DNA from: CAMCYM01 sp964405405
GTDB lineage: Bacteria; Bacteroidota; Bacteroidia; Flavobacteriales_D; Sanyastnellaceae
DNA: 14,967 bases
NCBI GenBank assembly: GCA_964405405.1
Contig: CAYONT010000045.1
Location: forward strand, 1-14,967
Reading direction: 5' to 3'
A program made the translations under genes and the position numbers. The notes beneath the pieces are model-generated. The model did not search any database, was not told the DNA's origin, and saw nothing but the letters and a program-made list of their open reading frames with translations. Positions 1 to 7,266 of the stretch are shown here, piece by piece (position 1 is the stretch's first letter; each line of letters starts with the position of its first letter).

Positions 1-80
1 ACCGACCTCGCTGCACCGGACCGATTTCACCGCGCCGAACCGACCTTGGCGGGTTGTTCGGAACATAGAAATCAGGAGAT

Positions 81-107
81 AAAAAAAGCCGCCCGGGAGG
101 GCGGCTT
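81..107 (-). terminator. Rho-independent terminator after rpmB
   Basis: On the minus strand a 7-bp GC stem (88-94 pairing with 99-105, extended by two A-T pairs) with a 4-base loop is followed by a run of seven T (81-87 on the plus strand are all A). It lies 33 bp past the rpmB stop codon. It implies that the cinA-rpmB transcription unit ends here. Bases 1-80 beyond it contain no recognisable gene. Confidence 0.88.
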
Positions 108-139
108 AGAATTCCGATGGTTTCAGACTGGGTCTGATC

Positions 140-382
140 TTACTTCTCGATGTAGATGCCCTTCTCCTTCGCTTTGGCGATGGCGCCCTTCACACCCAAC
201 TTGTTGATGGTGCGAATGGCCGCAGCAGAAACCCGCAGGGTAACCCAAGTTCCATCCTCCTCTACAAAGAAGCGCTTCTTTTGGAGATTGGGGAAGAAAC
301 GACGCTTGGTTTTGCGGTTGGAGTGGGAAACGTTGTTTCCTACCATCACTTTCTTTCCGGTGAGTTCACAAATGCGGCTCAT
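140..382 (-). CDS. rpmB: 50S ribosomal protein L28
   Basis: This 80-residue protein is bacterial ribosomal protein L28 (bL28) of the large subunit. The N-terminus MSRICELTGKK, the following GNNVSHSNRKTKRRFFPN segment and the basic, Lys/Arg-rich composition are typical of the family, and the length matches. An upstream in-frame Met (to 406) would add eight residues, MRSPKKED, that L28 proteins lack. The chosen ATG is also preceded by a purine-rich AAGGAAG a few bases upstream. The gene follows cinA on the same strand after a 112-bp gap holding a tandem repeat and a possible promoter. In many Bacteroidota rpmB is followed by rpmG and ftsY. Here a terminator follows at once, so rpmG is either transcribed separately or located elsewhere, which this window cannot show. 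Confidence 0.97.
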   Translation of the reverse strand: MSRICELTGKKVMVGNNVSHSNRKTKRRFFPNLQKKRFFVEEDGTWVTLRVSAAAIRTINKLGVKGAIAKAKEKGIYIEK

Positions 383-403
383 ATCTTCCTTTTTTGGGGA
401 GCG

Positions 404-434
404 CAAAGAAACAACGAAATTCCTAAAAACCCAA
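404..434 (-). promoter_or_regulatory. Putative rpmB promoter (Bacteroidota type)
   Basis: On the minus strand TTTCTTTG (404-411) matches the Bacteroidota -7 consensus TAnnTTTG at all but one fixed position. A TTG (-33-like; CAA at 432-434 on the plus strand) lies 20 bp upstream, within the expected 17-23 bp spacing. Transcription would start about 14 nt before the rpmB ATG. The match is short, so this is a suggestion only. Confidence 0.35.
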
Positions 435-443
435 CTGACGCAA

Positions 444-498
444 CGAAAATCACTTCGCCGAAAATCACATCACCGAAAATCGCTTCGCCGAAAATCAC
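444..498. repeat. 15-bp tandem repeat, about 3.7 copies
   Basis: Three consecutive 15-bp units, CGAAAATCACTTCGC (444-458), CGAAAATCACATCAC (459-473) and CGAAAATCGCTTCGC (474-488), are followed by a partial fourth, CGAAAATCAC (489-498). The array sits between cinA and rpmB, and its last copy supplies the cinA stop codon (TCA at 495-497, TGA on the minus strand). The copies differ at three positions. There is no long inverted repeat, so it is not an obvious terminator. Its function is unknown; replication slippage is the simplest origin. Confidence 0.85.
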
Positions 499-1775
499 TG
501 TGCTGAGATTTCCTGGCGCAACCGGTCCAGGGCATCCCCCACCCAGCGTTCGATGCGCTGCGCGCGGGTGTGTCGGGCAGGGGCGCCGAGGGTGAAAGCC
601 CGGGCAGCGTGTTTGCCTGGGCCAGCCACCGCAATCACCACGGTGCCGACCGGTACGGGAGGGCCGCCAGCCGGACCGGGCGCCGGATCAGGCCCGGCCA
701 CGCCCGTGGTAGCCACCACCCAGTCCGCGCCCATGCGCCGCCTTCCCCCCTGGGCCATGGCCAGCGCCACCGACTCACTCACGGCGCCATGGGCCTCCAA
801 CCAAGCCGGGTCCACATCCGCCAGCAAGGACTTGATGCCCCCATCGTAGGCCACGATGCCCCCCAGGAAATAGCGGCTGGCCCCCGGGACCGCGGTCAAG
901 GCCGCGGCGAGCGCCCCACCTGTGCAGGATTCCACCACGGCGAGCCGCTCGTTTCGGGCGAGCAACTGGGCACCGACCACTTGGGCCAGCGGCTCGTCTG
1001 AGGTGGAGTACGCTGGGGAGCCGATTTGGCCTACAAACTCCGAACACACCTGGTCCAGCAGCGCTTCCCCTGCGGAGGGATCCGATGCGACCGTGCTGAA
1101 ACGCACCCGGACCGAGCCCAAATGCGGCAAGAACGCGATCGCAACGCCCCGCGCCGACAAGGCCGTCTCCCATTCGCCCAAGCGGTTGCTGATGTACGCC
1201 TCGCCGACCCCGTGGACCCGAACCGTGCGTTGTGGACGGTGCGGAAGGGGCCAGCGGGCCCGAACGCGGGGAAGTACCTCCTCGAGCATCAGCCCCTGCA
1301 TCTCGCTCGGAACCCCGGGCATCGCCACCACCACCTGGCCCCGGGTGGTTTCGAACCACATGCCTGCCGCCGTCCCCCGCGGGTTGGACAGGATCGCCGT
1401 TCTCGGACCCGTGGGCAACAGCGCCTGCTGCCGATTCACCTCCAACATCGGCAACTTCCGTTGGGCAAAATACGCTTCGATGCCCGCGAGCGTGGGCGCA
1501 TGCAGGGCCACGTCACAGCCGAAGTACCCCACCAACGCATCCTTGGTCCGGTCGTCTTGCGTCGGACCCAATCCGCCCGTGATCCAGACCAAATCCACCC
1601 GCTCCAACACCTCATCCAGCACCGACCGAAGCACCGCGGGATCATCCCCGATCGTATGGACCCGGCTGCACTGCAAACCCGAACGCAGGGCTTGCTCCCC
1701 CATCCATGCGGCATTGGTGTTGGTGGTTTGGCCTATCAAAAGCTCATCACCGATGGAAATGATCTCAACCTGCAT
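495..1775 (-). CDS. cinA: CinA-family protein: molybdopterin-binding-like domain plus NMN amidohydrolase domain
   Basis: This 426-residue, full-length two-domain CinA has an N-terminal MoCF/MogA-like domain (residues 1 to about 170) with MQVEIISIGDELLIGQTTNTN at the start, TGGLGPTQDD at 66-75 and PGVPSEM at 153-159. The C-terminal PncC-type domain (about 265-420) has ESCTGG at 282-287, a conserved-looking Lys315 and TGVAGP at 357-362. In this family the C-terminal domain deamidates nicotinamide mononucleotide to nicotinate mononucleotide for NAD salvage, and the N-terminal domain of some members hydrolyses ADP-ribose. The older name 'competence/damage-inducible' comes from its operon in Streptococcus and need not apply here. 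It is probably cytosolic. It precedes rpmB, as in other Flavobacteriales. The ATG gives the standard family start. The stop codon lies inside a 15-bp tandem repeat. Confidence 0.96.
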   Translation of the reverse strand: MQVEIISIGDELLIGQTTNTNAAWMGEQALRSGLQCSRVHTIGDDPAVLRSVLDEVLERVDLVWITGGLGPTQDDRTKDALVGYFGCDVALHAPTLAGIEAYFAQRKLPMLEVNRQQALLPTGPRTAILSNPRGTAAGMWFETTRGQVVVAMPGVPSEMQGLMLEEVLPRVRARWPLPHRPQRTVRVHGVGEAYISNRLGEWETALSARGVAIAFLPHLGSVRVRFSTVASDPSAGEALLDQVCSEFVGQIGSPAYSTSDEPLAQVVGAQLLARNERLAVVESCTGGALAAALTAVPGASRYFLGGIVAYDGGIKSLLADVDPAWLEAHGAVSESVALAMAQGGRRRMGADWVVATTGVAGPDPAPGPAGGPPVPVGTVVIAVAGPGKHAARAFTLGAPARHTRAQRIERWVGDALDRLRQEISAQ

Positions 1776-1780
1776 GGACC

Positions 1781-1788
1781 CAAAGATG
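1781..1788 (-). promoter_or_regulatory. Putative -7 element of cinA
   Basis: The minus strand reads CATCTTTG, one mismatch from TAnnTTTG, with only 5 bp between it and the cinA ATG. Transcription would then start at or next to the start codon (a leaderless mRNA). No well-spaced TTG -33 element is visible, and the upstream sequence is the T-tract of the preceding gene's terminator. This is weak evidence by itself. Confidence 0.35.
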
Positions 1789-1794
1789 GGGTGG

Positions 1795-1830
1795 AAAAAA
1801 CAAGCGGCCCACCTTTCGGCAGGCCGCTTG
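1795..1830 (-). terminator. Strong rho-independent terminator after the Asp-box protein gene
   Basis: Bases 1801-1830 form on the minus strand a 13-bp stem (two internal G-T wobbles) capped by a GAAA tetraloop, followed at once by six T (1795-1800 are A on the plus strand). It lies about 40 bp past the stop codon of the gene ending at 1870. It insulates cinA from upstream transcription. Confidence 0.92.
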
Positions 1831-1845
1831 CACAGCTTTTTCTTT

Positions 1846-1861
1846 CAGGGCTTGTGCCCTG
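1846..1861. repeat. Short perfect inverted repeat
   Basis: CAGGGC, a 4-base loop (TTGT on the plus strand) and GCCCTG form a 6-bp hairpin between the stop codon at 1870 and the main terminator. On neither strand is it followed by a T-run, so it is not a terminator itself. It might stabilise the transcript 3' end, or it might be chance. Confidence 0.5.
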
Positions 1862-1869
1862 TTCAGGCA

Positions 1870-3792
1870 TCAACGTACCGCGAGGCGCAGGGCCGTGCGT
1901 GCGGTTCCCTGGGCCACCTCGACGACGTACAGGCCCGATGCCAAGTCCGAAACATCAAGGCGCTCCACCGAAGAGCGGGTGGCGAACGAACGCACCACCT
2001 GCCCCATCAGGTCGTACACCTGAACCTGATGGACGCCGGGTCGCTGCAACAACAGCTCCACTTGGTCGACCGCGGGGTTCGGGTACAAGGTGATTTCACC
2101 GGGTGCAAAAGGCTCTGCCACATCCACACTTTCGTAGGTGATGACGCTGCAGTCGCCCAATCCATCCACCGGGATGCGCAAGTGCACGATGTCGTTGATG
2201 TCGCTTGGATCCTCGTCGCCCCGAACATGCAACCCAGGCTCGTAGTCCCGCTGATAAATCAAGTCCACCACCCCGTCGGAAACCAGCGGAGCGATGCAAG
2301 GGAAGAAACACTCATATCCATCGAACTCCACGTCCGGCGTCAAGTCACAGCCGGTTTCCGTATTCCAGGTGAGACCGCCATCCTCCGAGTGAATCAGATA
2401 AATGTGACGGTAGTTCTGAACGCCCGTGGAGAAGTTCTCCATGATGCCTGCATAGGTCAAATACAGGTTGCCCGCATCATCCGAACCCATGGAGGGCATC
2501 CCCGCCAGATTCACGAAGTACAAGGCGATGTCGTCATTCAAATCCAGGGTTCCACTTTCATCGATGTCGTACGCGTAGGCGATGGTGGTGCCTCCGTCTG
2601 CAGCCATGCCGGGCGTCCAGTACTGCAAACCATTGACCCCTGGGAAGTAGCTGAACTGTCCACCATCGGTCAAATCATCGTCCATGTAGTACATGCCGCC
2701 GAACGTGACATGGATCTGCCCATTCGCATCGATGTGGACGTTGCCCGCACCATCGGCATTGAAGAACTCCTGGAACAAACCGTCCTCGTTCCAGTCCTCT
2801 CCGATTTCGGGAAGCCCAGTGTCCACAACGTACAAGTCGACTGGGAAGTCTACAATCAACTCCTTGGTCCAGGTTTCGCCGTTGTCCTCCGAAATCATGA
2901 TGAACGAATCTGCCCAGTCATTGAAAACCGCGAAGGCCACCGTGTTGCCCCGTGCATGGATGGCGTATCCATCTCCCGTGAAATTCAAGAACTGGGTAGC
3001 GTCCAATTCTGGAAACTGGTGGTCCACAATGTCCCAGCTGTCTCCTCCGTCGGTGGAACGATAGTACAGCAAGCCGCCGTCCTGTCCGTTCAGCAAGGTA
3101 CCTCCGTTCGCTTCGGGTGTAGAGATGCAGATGACGTGGATGGTGTTGCCATCGGTGCCCCCTGCTGCCGCACGTGGCCACAACTTGCCCACCGTGAGTT
3201 CACTCGGAACATCGGCCTCAGCCCACGTGGCACTCGCCCCATTCCGCTTCACCATGCGCAAAGGCGTGTCAATGGCAGCGTGCGAGATGATGACCTCCGA
3301 GCCATCGCCCGTCACCACCACCGAAGGCCAACCCGTCCGCACATTCTCGATGCGCGCGAGCGGAGCTTCCGGCCAGGTGTTGTCGCTCAAGCGGTTGTAA
3401 CCCGTTCCCCGGTCCGACCAAGGGGTCAGGGAGAGACTCATGGTCCAAGCCGCTGACAGGTCGCTTCCGTGCTTGATCAACCGGTTGTCCGTGCCCCCAT
3501 TCGACTGGAGGTCGTACTGGGTGATGCCGATGATTTGCTCCTGGATCACCAGATCCCGAACCCCATAGTGTCCGACCTGACCTGCTTGGTCAGCGTGCAA
3601 AGGCTGGGCGGGACGCTCAGAAGTCTCGTGGATGCGGAAATGCGAGGTCTTGGCAGGAATCCGCTGGGCCGGTGCCAACTGGGGCACGTCTCCCAGGCGA
3701 TGAGGTGCCGGCGTCTGGTCTGGGTTCACGCTTTGCGCTTGGGCGAAACCGGTCACCGCCCAGGCAAGGCATGCAATGGTCAAATGCTTCAT
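1870..3792 (-). CDS. Secreted Asp-box (BNR/sialidase-like propeller) protein with T9SS type A sorting domain
   Basis: The protein has 640 residues. The N-terminus MKHLTIACLAWAVTGFAQAQ is a signal peptide, probably cut after AQA-Q or nearby. Three Asp-box motifs SxDxGxxW occur at 246-253 (STDGGDSW), 301-308 (SEDNGETW) and 469-476 (SEDGGLTW), as in sialidase/BNR beta-propellers. Residues 409-420 (DIDESGTLDLND) fit an EF-hand/dockerin-type calcium loop. The last 75 or so residues, starting at ITLYPNPAVDQ and with VYDLMGQVV and LASGLYVVEV, are a typical T9SS type A C-terminal domain, so the mature protein should cross the outer membrane and be released or surface-anchored. Asp boxes mark the fold, not the activity: I cannot see a trustworthy set of sialidase catalytic residues, so the substrate is unknown. 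It lies 63 bp behind psd with its own possible promoter and terminator, so it is probably an independent unit. Confidence 0.92.
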   Translation of the reverse strand: MKHLTIACLAWAVTGFAQAQSVNPDQTPAPHRLGDVPQLAPAQRIPAKTSHFRIHETSERPAQPLHADQAGQVGHYGVRDLVIQEQIIGITQYDLQSNGGTDNRLIKHGSDLSAAWTMSLSLTPWSDRGTGYNRLSDNTWPEAPLARIENVRTGWPSVVVTGDGSEVIISHAAIDTPLRMVKRNGASATWAEADVPSELTVGKLWPRAAAGGTDGNTIHVICISTPEANGGTLLNGQDGGLLYYRSTDGGDSWDIVDHQFPELDATQFLNFTGDGYAIHARGNTVAFAVFNDWADSFIMISEDNGETWTKELIVDFPVDLYVVDTGLPEIGEDWNEDGLFQEFFNADGAGNVHIDANGQIHVTFGGMYYMDDDLTDGGQFSYFPGVNGLQYWTPGMAADGGTTIAYAYDIDESGTLDLNDDIALYFVNLAGMPSMGSDDAGNLYLTYAGIMENFSTGVQNYRHIYLIHSEDGGLTWNTETGCDLTPDVEFDGYECFFPCIAPLVSDGVVDLIYQRDYEPGLHVRGDEDPSDINDIVHLRIPVDGLGDCSVITYESVDVAEPFAPGEITLYPNPAVDQVELLLQRPGVHQVQVYDLMGQVVRSFATRSSVERLDVSDLASGLYVVEVAQGTARTALRLAVR

Positions 3793-3816
3793 GTGTGATT
3801 GGGTTTTGAATCGGGC

Positions 3817-3847
3817 GTAAAATAGGAACTATCTCGCTGCTGAACAA
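3817..3847 (-). promoter_or_regulatory. Putative promoter of the Asp-box protein gene
   Basis: On the minus strand TATTTTAC (3817-3824) resembles TAnnTTTG, and a TTG (3845-3847) lies 20 bp upstream, fitting Bacteroidota spacing. It sits in the 63-bp gap between psd and the secreted protein gene, about 24 bp before the ATG. No terminator is visible in this gap, so read-through from psd is also possible. Confidence 0.35.
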
Positions 3848-3855
3848 CCGAAAAT

Positions 3856-4518
3856 TCACTTGACCCGGGCCAGCAAAGTCTGCCGTCCCGTCACCTTTTG
3901 ACCCAAACGCACTTGGATGTCGGCGTCCAGTGGAAGGAAGATGTCAATGCGTGAGCCAAACTTGATAAAACCTACTTCCTCGCCCCGTGCCACCCGCTGA
4001 TCCGGTCGGATGTACCAGCAAATGCGGCGCGCCACAGCCCCCGCAATCTGCCGGAACAGGATGGGACCCCGGGGCCCCTCGATGACCAAGGTGGTGCGCT
4101 CATTTTCCGTGCTCGACTTCGGATGCCAAGCCACGAGGTACTTTCCGGGATGGTAAACCGCCGCGCGAACCACTCCCGCCACCGGAGCCCACTGCGCATG
4201 CACATTCAACGGGCTCATGAAGATGCTCACTTGGATGCGGCGGTCATGGAACCATTCGGTCTCTTCCACCTCCTCAATCACCACCACCTTCCCATCGCTG
4301 GGACACAGCACATCGCCCTCCCCTTGCCCACCCGGTTCGCGGTGTGGCAGCCGGAAGAAATTCAGGACCAAGGCGAGCACCACCGCGACGGGAACCGCAA
4401 GAACACCGACCGCCCAGACCGGACCCCACAGCGCCACTGCAGCCAACAATCCGCCCCCTACAGCCCCCACCACCCCCAGCGTGGCCCAACCCTCGCGGTG
4501 AAAAGTCATCTTTGCCAT
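3856..4518 (-). CDS. psd: Phosphatidylserine decarboxylase (short, membrane-anchored form) proenzyme
   Basis: The 220-residue protein belongs to the phosphatidylserine decarboxylase family, which makes phosphatidylethanolamine at the inner membrane. A hydrophobic N-terminus (about 12-52, one or two membrane segments) is followed by NFFRLPHR (53-60), CPSDGKV (72-78), FMSPLNVH (100-107) and FIKFGSRIDIFLP (184-196). The Gly188-Ser189 pair in FGSR is the expected self-cleavage site, where the Ser becomes the pyruvoyl prosthetic group. The length fits the short Bacteroidota type rather than the roughly 320-residue E. coli enzyme. A start at Met4 is equally possible. It lies 39 bp after cdsA, whose CDP-diacylglycerol product feeds the same pathway (via phosphatidylserine synthase, not in this window). 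It is the last gene of the rsfS-ftsH-cdsA-psd run. Confidence 0.95.
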   Translation of the reverse strand: MAKMTFHREGWATLGVVGAVGGGLLAAVALWGPVWAVGVLAVPVAVVLALVLNFFRLPHREPGGQGEGDVLCPSDGKVVVIEEVEETEWFHDRRIQVSIFMSPLNVHAQWAPVAGVVRAAVYHPGKYLVAWHPKSSTENERTTLVIEGPRGPILFRQIAGAVARRICWYIRPDQRVARGEEVGFIKFGSRIDIFLPLDADIQVRLGQKVTGRQTLLARVK

Positions 4519-4557
4519 TTCTAATTCGTTTCGAGTCCAAACTTACACCCCCCAAGC

Positions 4558-5196
4558 TTACGCTCCCCACAGCTCCAGATACACCGCGTAAGCAGGTGCC
4601 GCATAAAGCCATCCATCGAAGCGGTCGAGCACTCCCCCGTGACCTGGCAGCCAGCGGCCCGAGTCCTTGATGCCTCTGCGGCGTTTCCAGGCACTCTCGG
4701 TAAAATCCCCGGCAGTAGCCAACATCCCCACGGCCGCGCCCAGCCAGGCTTGGTCCCAGCCCCACTGCCACCCTGCCACCGCCGCTGCAGCCAACAAGCC
4801 TCCTGCCAATCCCTCCCAAGATTTTCCCGGCGAGATGGCAGGCCAAATCTTATGTCTCCCCATCGGTTTCCCCACCAGGTACGCCCCCGTATCGTTCGCC
4901 CAGATCATCCCCACCAGGCCCAGCACCCGCCACCCGTCGTAACCATCGGGTCCTTGTCCGGCCAGCACCATGCTCCCCCATACCCCCGCCAACCCGACCG
5001 CCACAGCCCAGGCCTGACCGGTGCGCCACGCCACCCCGCCCAACCGGGGTCCATCCACCTGCCACCACTCCCTCCAGCCCATCACGGCCAGCGCGCCCCA
5101 CATCGCAGCATGAACCCAAGGCCCCGCCGCCATGCCCCCGAGCATCCCCACGACCAACAAGGCACCCCAGCGCGCCCGGACTCCGGTCTCACCCAT
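4558..5196 (-). CDS. cdsA: Phosphatidate cytidylyltransferase (CDP-diacylglycerol synthase), compact form
   Basis: The 212-residue integral membrane enzyme converts phosphatidate and CTP to CDP-diacylglycerol. The CdsA signature is intact near the C-terminus (about 168-194): SAWKRRRGIKDSG, then LPGHGGVLDRFD, with the paired Asp residues that bind metal. WANDTGAYLVGKPMG followed by ISPGKSWEG (about 99-129) is also characteristic. Several Ala/Gly/Trp-rich hydrophobic segments surround these. The chosen ATG overlaps the ftsH stop by 8 bp (ATGGGTGA), implying translational coupling. A Met ten codons upstream would lie deeper inside ftsH and is less likely. Odd points: usual CdsA proteins are about 260-285 residues, and here the shortfall is in the membrane region between the N-terminal helix and the WANDTGAY motif. 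In several Bacteroidota a LUD-domain gene sits between ftsH and cdsA; it is missing here. Confidence 0.94.
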   Translation of the reverse strand: MGETGVRARWGALLVVGMLGGMAAGPWVHAAMWGALAVMGWREWWQVDGPRLGGVAWRTGQAWAVAVGLAGVWGSMVLAGQGPDGYDGWRVLGLVGMIWANDTGAYLVGKPMGRHKIWPAISPGKSWEGLAGGLLAAAAVAGWQWGWDQAWLGAAVGMLATAGDFTESAWKRRRGIKDSGRWLPGHGGVLDRFDGWLYAAPAYAVYLELWGA

Positions 5197-7252
5197 GGAC
5201 CTCGTCCCCGGCCGGCGCAGCGTCATCTACCACCGGCGCGGCGCCTTCAGACGCGGGCGTGCCGCCCTCGACCACCAGTGCAGCGTCATCGACATCGGGC
5301 GCAGCCGGTGCCTCCAGTGCCGCCGGTTCCTGGGCGGGTGGGAGCAGCGGTTCGGCTGACGCGAAGGGCCGTGCCCCGAGGATGGATTCCACGTCTTCCT
5401 TGAAGATGACCTCGTTCTTCAGCAACGATTCGGCCAAAGCCCGCAACTTGTCTTGGTTGTCGCTGAGGATGGTTTTTGCGCGCTCGTAAGCAGATTCCAC
5501 AATGGCGCTCACCTCCTGGTCGATGATGCGGGCCGTCTCCTCGCTGTAGGGTTTCGTGAAGGACTGCTCGCCCCGGCTGTCGTAGTAACTGATGTTGCCG
5601 ATGCGCTTGTTGAGACCGTAAACCGTCACCATCGCGTAGGCTTGTTTGGTGACCTTCTCCAGGTCGCTCAGGGCACCCGTAGAAATCTTGTTGAAGATTA
5701 CCTCTTCGGCGGCACGGCCCCCGAGGGTCGCGCACATTTCGTCCATGATTTGGTTCGTCGTGGTGATCTGACGTTCCTCGGGAAGATACCAAGCGGCACC
5801 CAGGGACTGACCCCGCGGTACGATGCTCACCTTCACCAGCGGCGATGCGTGTTCGACCAACCAGCTCACCACCGCGTGCCCGGCCTCATGGAAGGCGATG
5901 ACCTCCTTCTCCGCTGTGGAAATAATCTTCGACCGCTTTTCCAAACCTCCGATGATGCGGTCAACCGCATCGAGGAAGTCCTGGTGGGAAACCTTTTCAT
6001 GGCCCTTTCGTGCGGCAAACAAGGCCGCTTCGTTGCACACATTGGCGATGTCAGCCCCGGAGAAGCCGGGGGTTTGGCGCGCCAAGAAATCCACGTCGAT
6101 GGTTTCGTCCAATTTGATTGGGCGCAGGTGGACCTCAAAAATGGCCTTGCGTTCCGTTAGGTCTGGAATGTCCGCGAAAATCTGGCGGTCAAAACGCCCC
6201 GCCCGCATGAGTGCCTTGTCGAGGATGTCTGCCCGGTTGGTGGCCGCCAAGATGATCACACCGCTGTTGGTTCCGAAACCATCCATCTCGGTGAGGAGCT
6301 GGTTGAGCGTGTTCTCCCGCTCGTCGTTCGAACCCATGGAGAGGTTCTTGCCCCGTGCCCGGCCGATGGCATCGATCTCATCGATGAAGATGATGGCGGG
6401 AGCCTTTTCCTTCGCCTGCTTGAACAGGTCCCGCACCCGGGAGGCACCGACCCCGACGAACATCTCCACAAAGTCCGAACCGCTCAACGAAAAGAACGGC
6501 ACCTGTGCTTCACCTGCGACCGCCTTCGCAAGCAATGTCTTGCCCGTACCCGGAGGGCCCACGAGCAGAGCACCCTTGGGAATCTTCGCCCCGAGGTTCG
6601 TGTACTTTTCCGGACTCTTCAGGAAGTCGACGATCTCCTGAAGTTCCTCCTTCGCCCCTTCGAGTCCTGCCACGTCGTTGAAGGTGACATCCGTTCCTTT
6701 TCCCTTCTCAAACAGCTGGGCTTTCGATTTGCCGATGTTGAAGATTTGGCCTCCGCCAGCGGGCCCTCCGCCCAAACGGCGCATCACAAACATCCACACG
6801 GCGAGCATCAAACCGAAGAAGATAACGTAGGTCAAAATGGTCGCTCCCCAATCACTCGATGGTTCGAACTGGTATTCAAAACGCGTAGCGTCCGCCCAGC
6901 CCTTGAGCTCGTCGGCATACTGGTCACCGCGCGGCTTGTGCAGCCAGTAGTCGGTCCGCTTGTACACGTTTTGCAGGAGGCCCCGGCGGTCGTTGCCCGT
7001 GGTCAGCGCCTCGCGCGCGGCGTCCGTCAAGGTGATCTGCAGGGTCCGGTCGTCGTCCAGGACCTTGGCTACCTCGCCCTTCTCGACGAGGGAGCGAAAC
7101 TGCTGCCACTGGATTTCCTTTCCACCACCGCCCGACCCGAACATCAACATGCCCAGGAACAGCACCCCTACCACGCCGTAAATCCAGTAGAAACTGATCT
7201 GGCGTCGTCCCGGCTTGTCCGACTTGTTGCTGTGATCCGAATTTGATTCCAT
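5189..7252 (-). CDS. ftsH: ATP-dependent zinc metalloprotease FtsH
   Basis: The 687-residue membrane-anchored AAA+ protease degrades misfolded membrane proteins and selected cytosolic regulators. It has TM1 at about 20-38 (FYWIYGVVGVLFLGMLMF), a periplasmic domain to about 135 and TM2 at about 136-158. The AAA domain carries Walker A GPPGTGKT (232-239), Walker B IIFIDEID (287-294) and the second region of homology, ATNRADILDKALMRAGRFDRQ. The M41 protease has HEAGH (455-459) with the downstream Asp ligand in the SDLEKVTKQAY segment. The Met at 7252 is chosen because it lies 14 bp after rsfS and the longer frame adds an unlike-family Arg-rich stretch running into rsfS. The C-terminus ends in about 60 residues rich in Ala, Pro, Asp and Glu, with APDVDDAA and APVVDDAA copies, probably disordered. 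It overlaps cdsA by 8 bp. Confidence 0.98.
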   Translation of the reverse strand: MESNSDHSNKSDKPGRRQISFYWIYGVVGVLFLGMLMFGSGGGGKEIQWQQFRSLVEKGEVAKVLDDDRTLQITLTDAAREALTTGNDRRGLLQNVYKRTDYWLHKPRGDQYADELKGWADATRFEYQFEPSSDWGATILTYVIFFGLMLAVWMFVMRRLGGGPAGGGQIFNIGKSKAQLFEKGKGTDVTFNDVAGLEGAKEELQEIVDFLKSPEKYTNLGAKIPKGALLVGPPGTGKTLLAKAVAGEAQVPFFSLSGSDFVEMFVGVGASRVRDLFKQAKEKAPAIIFIDEIDAIGRARGKNLSMGSNDERENTLNQLLTEMDGFGTNSGVIILAATNRADILDKALMRAGRFDRQIFADIPDLTERKAIFEVHLRPIKLDETIDVDFLARQTPGFSGADIANVCNEAALFAARKGHEKVSHQDFLDAVDRIIGGLEKRSKIISTAEKEVIAFHEAGHAVVSWLVEHASPLVKVSIVPRGQSLGAAWYLPEERQITTTNQIMDEMCATLGGRAAEEVIFNKISTGALSDLEKVTKQAYAMVTVYGLNKRIGNISYYDSRGEQSFTKPYSEETARIIDQEVSAIVESAYERAKTILSDNQDKLRALAESLLKNEVIFKEDVESILGARPFASAEPLLPPAQEPAALEAPAAPDVDDAALVVEGGTPASEGAAPVVDDAAPAGDEVHG

Positions 7253-7266
7253 TCGATTGCTGGGCC

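Noticed and set aside
444..498. Tandem repeat considered as a CRISPR fragment or an iteron-type origin
   Set aside because: The units are contiguous with no spacers and only 15 bp long, and no rep, dnaA-box cluster or cas gene is nearby.
922..3456. 844-residue open frame on the plus strand, with a 355-residue one at 1026-2093
   Set aside because: It is antisense to cinA and the Asp-box gene, runs across both genes and the terminator between them, and has no family-like motif. Such frames are expected opposite GC-rich coding sequence.
3630..3645. HFRIHE near the N-terminus of the Asp-box protein as a sialidase FRIP motif
   Set aside because: It lacks the Pro, and I cannot place it relative to a propeller catalytic Arg triad; calling the enzyme a sialidase on this would be overreach.
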